A stretch of DNA of 64,000 bases from Aquisediminimonas sp031376385. Lineage in GTDB: Bacteria; Pseudomonadota; Alphaproteobacteria; Sphingomonadales; Sphingomonadaceae. The notes under the pieces are model-generated. The model saw only the letters and a program-made list of their open reading frames with translations. It searched no databases and was not told where the DNA came from. The position numbers and the translations under genes are program-made. Positions 6,128 to 12,612 of the stretch are shown in pieces (the stretch's first letter is position 1; each line of letters starts with the position of its first letter). Location of the stretch: NCBI GenBank assembly GCA_031376385.1, contig JANMDQ010000003.1, positions 1-64,000 on the forward strand, written 5' to 3'.

Positions 6128-8335
6128 ATGCCGAATATCGACGACTGGAAAAAAGCGGCTGACAAAGAGGTCAAAGGCAAAGACCTGACTTGGGACACGC
6201 CTGAGGGCTTTGCGATCAAGCCACTTTACACGGCAGAGGATGCGGGCGACCCCGGCCTGCCAGGCTTTGCGCCATTCACGCGCGGCGTGAGAGCCAGCAT
6301 GTATGCGGGTCGCCCATGGACGATCCGCCAATATGCCGGTTTCTCGACCGCAGAGGAAAGCAACGCTTTCTATCGCCGCAATCTGGCTGCCGGGCAAAAG
6401 GGTCTGTCTGTGGCGTTCGATCTCGCCACGCACCGGGGTTATGACAGCGATCATCCCCGGGTCGTCGGCGATGTGGGGAAGGCAGGCGTCGCCATTGATA
6501 GCGTCGAGGATATGAAGATCCTGTTTGACGGCATTCCGCTCGATCAGATGTCGGTCAGCATGACCATGAACGGCGCGGTCATCCCGATCCTCGCCTTCTT
6601 TATCGTCGCTGGGGAGGAGCAAGGGGTTCCAATCTCTGCGCTTGATGGCACGATCCAGAATGACATTCTGAAGGAGTTCATGGTCCGCAACACCTACATC
6701 TATCCGCCCGGACCTTCGATGCGGATTGTTTCGGATATCATTGCATATACGTCTGCCAACATGCCGAAATTCAACAGCATTTCGATCAGCGGCTATCACA
6801 TGCACGAAGCCGGTGCGACGGCGGTGCAGGAACTGGCCTTCACCATCGCCGATGGCAAGGAATATGTTCAGCGTGCAATGGCAAGCGGGCTTGATATTGA
6901 CGCGTTTGCCGGGCGGCTGAGCTTTTTCTTCGGCATCGGCATGAACTTCTTCATGGAAGTCTCCAAGCTCCGCGCCGCACGGACATTGTGGCACCGGGTG
7001 ATGGACGGGCTGGGCGCGAAGGATGAACGCTCCAAAATGCTGCGTACCCATTGCCAGACGTCGGGGGTGAGCCTTCAAGAGGCCGATCCCTATAACAATG
7101 TCATCCGCACGACGGTTGAGGCGATGGCCGCGACGCTGGGCGGAACCCAGTCACTCCATACTAATGCTTTAGATGAAGCCATTGCTTTGCCTACTGAATT
7201 TTCTGCCCGCATCGCTCGCAACACCCAGATCGTGCTGGCGGAGGAGAGCGGAATTACCAAAGTCGTCGATCCGCTAGGCGGCAGTTATTATGTCGAGGCG
7301 CTGACCAGCACACTCGTTGATGAGGCGTGGAAACTGATTGAGGAAGTCGACGCGCTTGGCGGCATGACCGTTGCCGTCGCGTCGGGAATGCCCAAGCGCC
7401 TGATCGAAGAGGCCGCTGCCGCGCGTCAGGCGCGGGTCGATAAGGGCGAAGATGTGATCGTCGGCGTCAATAAATATCAGCCAACGGATGTGACGCCGAT
7501 CGATTTCATGAGCATCGATAATGACAAAGTGCGTCAGGGCCAAATTGCACGGCTGGCGAAGACCCGGGCAGGGCGCGATGAAGCGGCGTGTCAGGCGGCG
7601 CTCGCTGCGCTGACGGCGGGTGCGAGCCATTCCCCGTTCGTGTCGAGCGAAGTCGAGACACTGGGTGTTGCGCCTAGGTCTCTCGACGATGCTCGAGACG
7701 AAATGAGCGGAGGAGGCATTGAACCCAATCTCCTCGCCCTTGCCGTAACCGCAGCTCGCGCGCGCGCCACGCTCGGCGAAATCTCCGATGCGATGGAGGC
7801 TGTGTTTGGCCGTTATTCCACCACGCCAACCCCAGTGAAGGGCATTTACGGCAGCGCCCATGAGTTTGACACACGCTGGGCCCAAGTGGTGGAGGGCGTA
7901 GAGGCCGTCACACGGCGCATCGGCCGCCGCCCCCGCGTGCTTGTCGCGAAAATGGGGCAAGACGGGCATGATCGCGGGGCTAATGTCGTCGCGAGTGCCT
8001 TCGGCGACATGGGCTTTGACGCGATCAGCGGGCCGCTGTTCCAAACGCCGGAAGAAACGCTGGCCGTCGCTTTGGAACGTGAAGTCGACGCCATCGGCGC
8101 GTCGTCGCTGGCAGCAGGCCACAAAACGCTGATCCCCGAACTGATCCGGTTGCTGCGCGAAGCAGGCCGCAGCGACATCAAAGTCTTCGCCGGCGGCGTG
8201 ATCCCGCCGCAAGATTATGATTTCCTTCGCGATGCCGGGGTGCAGGGCATTTACGGGCCTGGCAGCAACATCGTCGAATGCGCAGCCGATGTGTTGCGGC
8301 TGTTGGGGCATAATATGCCGCCGGTGGGTGAGTGA
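6128..8335 (+). CDS. scpA: Methylmalonyl-CoA mutase (single-chain, B12-dependent)
   Basis: About 735 aa. It isomerises (R)-methylmalonyl-CoA to succinyl-CoA with adenosylcobalamin. The N-terminal substrate-binding barrel contains the family stretches KPLYTAED, GQKGLSVAFDLATHRGYD and ISGYHMHEAGA. The C-terminal cobalamin domain has DGHDRG (near residue 611), whose His ligates cobalt, then GPLFQTPEE and AGGVIPPQDY. I prefer ATG 6128 (MPNIDDWKKAA), which matches the family start; ATG 6110 lies at the edge of repeat B1. Around residues 500-533 an insertion containing PFVSSEVET...SLDDARDE interrupts the linker between barrel and cobalamin domain. This is a palindromic repeat read in frame. Confidence 0.95.
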   Translation: MPNIDDWKKAADKEVKGKDLTWDTPEGFAIKPLYTAEDAGDPGLPGFAPFTRGVRASMYAGRPWTIRQYAGFSTAEESNAFYRRNLAAGQKGLSVAFDLATHRGYDSDHPRVVGDVGKAGVAIDSVEDMKILFDGIPLDQMSVSMTMNGAVIPILAFFIVAGEEQGVPISALDGTIQNDILKEFMVRNTYIYPPGPSMRIVSDIIAYTSANMPKFNSISISGYHMHEAGATAVQELAFTIADGKEYVQRAMASGLDIDAFAGRLSFFFGIGMNFFMEVSKLRAARTLWHRVMDGLGAKDERSKMLRTHCQTSGVSLQEADPYNNVIRTTVEAMAATLGGTQSLHTNALDEAIALPTEFSARIARNTQIVLAEESGITKVVDPLGGSYYVEALTSTLVDEAWKLIEEVDALGGMTVAVASGMPKRLIEEAAAARQARVDKGEDVIVGVNKYQPTDVTPIDFMSIDNDKVRQGQIARLAKTRAGRDEAACQAALAALTAGASHSPFVSSEVETLGVAPRSLDDARDEMSGGGIEPNLLALAVTAARARATLGEISDAMEAVFGRYSTTPTPVKGIYGSAHEFDTRWAQVVEGVEAVTRRIGRRPRVLVAKMGQDGHDRGANVVASAFGDMGFDAISGPLFQTPEETLAVALEREVDAIGASSLAAGHKTLIPELIRLLREAGRSDIKVFAGGVIPPQDYDFLRDAGVQGIYGPGSNIVECAADVLRLLGHNMPPVGE
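7637..7702. repeat. Palindromic repeat inserted in frame inside the mutase gene
   Basis: TTCGTGTCGAGCGAAGTCGA near 7637 and, inverted, GTCTCTCGACGATGCTCGAG up to 7702 form an imperfect palindrome with an ~18-base centre. Translated it reads PFVSSEVET and SLDDARDE, strings produced by a dispersed repeat of alphaproteobacterial genomes. Flanking residues (ALTAGA before, NLLALAV after) look like the normal continuous linker. Confidence 0.72.
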
Positions 8336-8339
8336 TTTG

Positions 8340-8528
8340 ATGAACCAAGAGAAGAGTATAGAGTGCTTCATGGCGGGCGCGAACAGCATTTTTAACGGCG
8401 ACAAGCTGCTGACCGCAGCCAATGCAGGCGAGGACAAGGACGCGGCGATGCTGGCGAGGCTGGGGCTGCGGGCGATGGAGGCGGAGGAGCCGTTGCGGGC
8501 GTGTAAGGCGTTGGAGGCGGCAGGGTGA
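8340..8528 (+). pseudogene. bioB: 3' remnant of biotin synthase
   Basis: The 62 codons beginning [18 protein letters not shown] and continuing GDKLLTAAN, GEDKDAAMLARLGL match the C-terminal segment of BioB (E. coli has [20 protein letters not shown]...KLLTT...EEDKD). All of the radical-SAM barrel with its CxxxCxxC motif is missing. The fragment starts four bases after the mutase stop and lies upstream of pccA, whose product needs biotin. The simplest reading is a deletion that joined the mutase end to the inside of bioB. It may still be translated, but it cannot be a biotin synthase. Confidence 0.85.
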
Positions 8529-8532
8529 GAAT

Positions 8533-8883
8533 ATGAAGCATCTCTTGCTTTCCCTTTTGCCCCGTCGAGAAGATTGGACGCCGAAGAACACAATTCTAAC
8601 ACTACTTGGTGTTGCATGGCTGGCATTTACCGTCAGTGATTATGGCGTCCTGGCTGGTCGGAAAACAATATATATTCCCGGGAAATTTACAGCGAGCGGG
8701 AAAGCTTACGAGAGAGTTCGCTGCGGTTATTGGATTGGCCTTGGCGCACGCTATCTGGGAACGGCAGGGCCTCCAAGTAGCATCAGTTGCCCATGGACAC
8801 TGCGTATTGCAGATAAATGGAAAACGATAGGGGATAATAGAGGGCAGTTCGTAGATGAAAATGGGAATTACATAGATAAGTGA
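8533..8883 (+). CDS. Small membrane-anchored protein of unknown function
   Basis: 116 aa. One strong hydrophobic segment (about residues 20-42, ILTLLGVAWLAFTVSDYGVL) is followed by a ~75-residue soluble domain with two cysteines (CGYW and SCPW) that could pair if exported. It starts four bases after the bioB remnant and ends 33 bases before pccA. Its DNA is more AT-rich than pccA or the mutase. No family recognised. It is another small cargo-like ORF at a junction of this operon. Confidence 0.6.
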   Translation: MKHLLLSLLPRREDWTPKNTILTLLGVAWLAFTVSDYGVLAGRKTIYIPGKFTASGKAYERVRCGYWIGLGARYLGTAGPPSSISCPWTLRIADKWKTIGDNRGQFVDENGNYIDK

Positions 8884-8916
8884 CGAATGAAAAGTAGGCG
8901 CCTCTTGGAGAGAGTA

Positions 8917-10899
8917 ATGTTCAAAAAAATCCTTATAGCAAACCGTGGCGAAATTGCTTGCCGCATTATCCGCACGGCCAAGAAAATGGGCATCGCGACC
9001 GTCGCGGTTTATTCCGATGCCGATGCGCGCGCGCCTTTTGTGGCGATGGCCGATGAGGCGGTGCATATCGGCCCTTCGCCCGCCGCCCAGTCTTACCTGC
9101 TGGCTGACAAGATCATTGCGGCGTGCAAGGCAACGGGCGCAGAGGCCGTGCATCCGGGCTATGGGTTCCTTTCAGAGCGCACCTCGTTCGCGCAGGCGTG
9201 CGCCGATAATGGCATCGCTTTCATTGGTCCACCCATCAACGCGATTGCGGCAATGGGGGACAAGATCGAGTCCAAGAAACTCGCGATGAAGGCGGGCGTC
9301 AATGTCGTCCCCGGCTTTGTCGGTGAGATTGACGATACCGAACATGCGGTGCGGATTTCTGCGGAGATCGGCTATCCGGTGATGATGAAAGCCTCTGCGG
9401 GCGGCGGCGGCAAGGGGATGCGGCTGGCGTATAGCGAGGCCGATGTCCGCGAGGGCTTTGAGGCGACCAAGCGCGAGGGGCTGGCGTCGTTCGGCGATGA
9501 CCGTGTGTTTATCGAGAAGTTCATCCTCAATCCGCGCCATATCGAAATCCAGATATTGGGCGATCAGCACGGCAATATCCTTTACCTCAACGAACGCGAA
9601 TGCTCGATCCAACGGCGACACCAAAAGGTTGTCGAAGAAGCGCCGTCGCCTTTTGTTACGCCCAAGATGCGTAAGGCGATGGGCGAGCAATGCGTCGCTT
9701 TGGCGCGTGCAGTTGGCTATTATTCGGCAGGCACGGTCGAACTGATCGTCTCCGGCGCGGACCCGAGCGGCGAGAGCTTCTACTTCCTCGAAATGAACAC
9801 CCGGTTGCAGGTTGAACATCCAGTCACCGAAGCGATCACCGGTATCGATCTGGTCGAACAGATGATCCGCGTTGCCTATGGGGAGGCACTTAGTTTCGCG
9901 CAGGATGATGTAAAGCTTGAAGGCTGGGCGGTTGAGAATCGTGTTTATGCAGAAGACCCTTATCGCGGCTTCTTGCCCAGCACGGGGCGGTTGGTGCGAT
10001 ACAATCCCCCTGAAGCAGGGGACGGCGTCCGTGTCGATGACGGCGTTGCTGAAGGCGGCGAAGTCAGCATGTTCTATGATCCCATGATTGCCAAGCTGAT
10101 CACTTATGGAGAAACGCGAGAAGCGGCGATTGACCTTCAAATCGCGGCGCTTGACCAGTTCGAAATTCAGGGTCTGGGCCATAATATCGATTTCCTCTCC
10201 GCCATCATGCAACATCCGCGCTTTCGCAGTGGTGACATTACGACGGGCTTCATTGCGGAGGAGTATCCCGAAGGCTTTCACGGTGCGCCAACCTCAATTG
10301 AGCTCGCCCGTAACCTCGCCGCTATTGCGGCCTTTGTGGCAACGGCAGAAGCAGACCGCGCTCGCCGCGTTGATGGGCAACTGGGTGGGCGTCTGAAACC
10401 GCCTTCTGCTTGGCAAGTGAAAGTAGATGACATTTTGCACGATGTGGAACTGTCCGGCGATGATGTGAGTGTGGACGGCACGCCAGTTGATCTTGATATG
10501 GAATATACACCGGGTGACCGGCTGATCGATGCCGAGATCGGCGACGAACCTATCGCGGTGAAGATTGCGAAGACCCGCGTGGGTTTCACGCTGACCACAC
10601 GTGGCGCGATCCACCAAGTCCGCGTCCTTCCCGCCCATGTTGCGCCACTGGCCGCGCACATGATCGAGAAAATCCCGCCGGATATGTCGCGCTTCCTGCT
10701 CTGCCCTATGCCCGGTTTGTTGGTGCAACTGCATGTGGAGGCGGGTGAGAAAGTTGAGGCAGGTCAGCCGCTTGCCGTGGTTGAGGCGATGAAGATGGAG
10801 AATATCCTCCGCGCTGAAAAATCTGGCGTCGTCAAATCGCTGAGCGCAGCGCAAGGCGAGAGCTTGGCAGTCGATGCCGTCATTCTGGAGATGGAGTGA
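8917..10899 (+). CDS. pccA: Propionyl-CoA carboxylase, alpha (biotin carboxylase) subunit
   Basis: 660 aa, full length. It carboxylates its own biotin with ATP and bicarbonate and passes the carboxyl to PccB. In order: biotin carboxylase N-domain from MFKKILIANRGEIACRI, ATP-grasp domain with KASAGGGGKGMR, a C-domain with RLQVEHPVTE, a BT region, and a biotinyl domain with VVEAMKMEN whose Lys (about residue 625) carries biotin. The ATG at 8917 is preceded by GGAGAG and gives the family N-terminus; the upstream in-frame ATG at 8887 does not. It needs biotin while the neighbouring bioB is only a remnant. Confidence 0.97.
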   Translation: MFKKILIANRGEIACRIIRTAKKMGIATVAVYSDADARAPFVAMADEAVHIGPSPAAQSYLLADKIIAACKATGAEAVHPGYGFLSERTSFAQACADNGIAFIGPPINAIAAMGDKIESKKLAMKAGVNVVPGFVGEIDDTEHAVRISAEIGYPVMMKASAGGGGKGMRLAYSEADVREGFEATKREGLASFGDDRVFIEKFILNPRHIEIQILGDQHGNILYLNERECSIQRRHQKVVEEAPSPFVTPKMRKAMGEQCVALARAVGYYSAGTVELIVSGADPSGESFYFLEMNTRLQVEHPVTEAITGIDLVEQMIRVAYGEALSFAQDDVKLEGWAVENRVYAEDPYRGFLPSTGRLVRYNPPEAGDGVRVDDGVAEGGEVSMFYDPMIAKLITYGETREAAIDLQIAALDQFEIQGLGHNIDFLSAIMQHPRFRSGDITTGFIAEEYPEGFHGAPTSIELARNLAAIAAFVATAEADRARRVDGQLGGRLKPPSAWQVKVDDILHDVELSGDDVSVDGTPVDLDMEYTPGDRLIDAEIGDEPIAVKIAKTRVGFTLTTRGAIHQVRVLPAHVAPLAAHMIEKIPPDMSRFLLCPMPGLLVQLHVEAGEKVEAGQPLAVVEAMKMENILRAEKSGVVKSLSAAQGESLAVDAVILEME

Positions 10900-10932
10900 G
10901 CACTCGCTGATTCATGGTAATGGAGAGAAATG

Positions 10933-11304
10933 ATGCATATTGACCATGATCCGGAGGCTGGCGTTGAGCCCGATATAGACTTCGCGACTTTTCTGACGAT
11001 GGACATTCGTATTGGCACGATAGTTTCGGCGGAGGCATTTCCAGAAGCGCGCAAGCCTGCCTATAAATTGCTGATTGATTTCGGGCCTGGCGTTGGTGTG
11101 TTGAGGTCCAGCGCCCAGATCACTGAGAATTACGCGCTGGAACAACTGGCGGGCCGCCAAGTCGCGGCGGTCGTCAATTTTCCACCCCGCCAGATTGGAA
11201 AGTTCATGTCGCAAGCGCTGACGCTTGGCTTTGCGGATGAGGCTGGCCATGTGGTGCTGTTTTCGCCGGATAAGGGTGTTCCCAATGGATCGCGGCTTTT
11301 CTAA
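10933..11304 (+). CDS. csaA: CsaA-type tRNA-binding/export-chaperone-like protein
   Basis: About 123 aa, one OB-fold EMAP/tRNA-binding domain. DIRIGTIVSAEAFPEARKPA, LLIDFG, SSAQITENY and AVVNFPPRQIGKFMS match CsaA, a dimeric protein reported to have chaperone activity with secretory proteins in Bacillus and tRNA-binding ability. The physiological role in proteobacteria is unsettled. Of two adjacent ATG codons, 10933 has the better distance from GGAGAG (10922-10927). It is separate from the pcc genes in function but only 33 bases downstream of pccA. Confidence 0.9.
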   Translation: MHIDHDPEAGVEPDIDFATFLTMDIRIGTIVSAEAFPEARKPAYKLLIDFGPGVGVLRSSAQITENYALEQLAGRQVAAVVNFPPRQIGKFMSQALTLGFADEAGHVVLFSPDKGVPNGSRLF

Positions 11305-11344
11305 ACTGTGGTAACTTTCCTTAAGACTGAGAGGGAGCGAAATC

Positions 11345-11743
11345 ATGTCTGTTGAAGCAGAAGTTCACACGGGGCGCTGCCTTTGCGGGAATGTTGGTTT
11401 TACGATTTCTGGGCTATTGCACGCGCCCGACGCTTGCCATTGTTCGCAGTGTCGTCGCCAATCCGGCCATTATTGGGCATCAACAGATGTGCAGCACAGT
11501 GCAATCACTATTACAGGCATGGATCATATTCGCTGGTTTCAATCGTCTGCCAAAGTTCGCCGTGGCTTTTGCGCGACTTGCGGTTCTGCGTTGTTTTGGG
11601 AGCCGTTGGGGCAAAATAGGGTTGCCGTTGCCATGGGTGCGTTTGATCAGCCGACCGGGACGAAGCTGGGGAGCCACATTTTCGTTGCGTCCAAAGGTGA
11701 TTATTATGAAATCGCCGATGGGCTGCCCCAGCATTTGGAGTAG
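11345..11743 (+). CDS. GFA-family zinc protein (glutathione-dependent formaldehyde-activating type fold)
   Basis: 132 aa. Cysteine motifs of the family are intact: GRCLCGNVGF, ACHCSQCRRQSG and GFCATCGSALFW, which bind two zinc ions. The fold is shared with Gfa/CENP-V-like proteins. Most members have no proven substrate, so formaldehyde metabolism should not be assumed. The ATG at 11345 follows a purine-rich GAGAGGGAGCG. It is convergent with the cyclase gene; the stops are nine bases apart. Confidence 0.88.
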   Translation: MSVEAEVHTGRCLCGNVGFTISGLLHAPDACHCSQCRRQSGHYWASTDVQHSAITITGMDHIRWFQSSAKVRRGFCATCGSALFWEPLGQNRVAVAMGAFDQPTGTKLGSHIFVASKGDYYEIADGLPQHLE

Positions 11744-11752
11744 CGCGTTCGG

Positions 11753-12526
11753 TCACATTCCCAATATAGCTACAGCCCTTATCCACCCCGCGCTCGCCCG
11801 TTCAATCTTCACGGGGAAGCAGCTGAGCGTGAAACCGAACGCCGGCAGGACGGCCAGATTGGTGAGCTTTTCTATCTGATAATAGGGGAGTATCCGCCCC
11901 GCCTTATGCCCTTCCCAGATGATGCTAGGGTCGCGCGCTTCGGCCCAGCGGCGCGCGGTATGGCTGAACGGGGCGTCCCAGCTCCAAGCATCAGTTCCTA
12001 CCACCTGCACGCCTCGTTCAGTCAGATAGAGCGTGGCTTCCGCGCCCATGCCGCAGCCTTGGTCAGTGAAGTTATCCGTGCCGTAGACCGCACCGGATTG
12101 GACGAGGACAATATCGAGCGGCTGGAGATTGTAGCCGATCCGCGCCAGTTCCACCTCAACTTCCGCTGCGGTTACGACATGGCCGTGGGGCAATGCAGAG
12201 AAATCAAGCTTCACGCCGGGTCTAAAAAATAGATCCAGCGGGGCTTCATCAATGGAGGGGGCAGGGGTCGCGCCGCTGTTGGTGGTGGAATGGAAATGCC
12301 ACGGCGCGTCCATATGGGTGCCATTGTGTGTGCTCAGCGTCAGGCTTTCCACGGCCCAGCCTTCGCCGTCGGGCAAATCATCCTTCGTCAGGCCTGGGAA
12401 GAACATTGCGATTTGCTCCCACGTATTTTCGTGAGTCATGTAAGTGATCTGTGGTCGCATGACCGGCGGGTCTGAGATCACGTCGTTGGTGATGGGAATG
12501 GAGAGATCAATGAAACGCGGTGTCAT
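11753..12526 (-). CDS. Cyclase-family hydrolase (kynurenine formamidase-like)
   Basis: 257 aa. STHNGTHMDAPWHF is the metal-binding signature (HxGTHxDxPxH) of the cyclase/KynB superfamily, metal-dependent amidohydrolases acting on formamides or lactone-like rings. DLSIPI lies at the start of the domain and GTDAWSWD further on. The length suits stand-alone members of the family rather than the ~210-aa KynB, so kynurenine formamidase activity is not assured. I chose ATG 12526 because the upstream extension runs into the hairpin terminator behind the TonB receptor gene. AAGG lies upstream. Confidence 0.85.
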   Translation of the reverse strand: MTPRFIDLSIPITNDVISDPPVMRPQITYMTHENTWEQIAMFFPGLTKDDLPDGEGWAVESLTLSTHNGTHMDAPWHFHSTTNSGATPAPSIDEAPLDLFFRPGVKLDFSALPHGHVVTAAEVEVELARIGYNLQPLDIVLVQSGAVYGTDNFTDQGCGMGAEATLYLTERGVQVVGTDAWSWDAPFSHTARRWAEARDPSIIWEGHKAGRILPYYQIEKLTNLAVLPAFGFTLSCFPVKIERASAGWIRAVAILGM

Positions 12527-12552
12527 GGGCGAAACCTTGCATGTGCGGTGGG

Positions 12553-12586
12553 CAAAAAGAAACCCCGGCATGTCGCCATGCCGGGG
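12553..12586 (-). terminator. Rho-independent terminator after the TonB receptor gene
   Basis: On the minus strand CCCCGGCATG and CATGCCGGGG pair perfectly around GCGA, followed by TTTCTTTTTG. It lies between the receptor stop (12613) and the cyclase start (12526), so the two genes are probably separate transcription units or the second is read at reduced level. Confidence 0.85.
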
Positions 12587-12612
12587 CCAGTTCTATCCTC
12601 TCCCAAGGAAAC

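Noticed and set aside
7637..7702. A novel protein domain in the mutase linker
   Set aside because: The DNA is an imperfect palindrome and the residues are those a dispersed repeat yields; a repeat insertion is the simpler reading.
11753..12526. Kynurenine formamidase kynB
   Set aside because: The metal motif fits, but the protein is longer than KynB and there are no tryptophan-catabolism neighbours; kept as cyclase family only.
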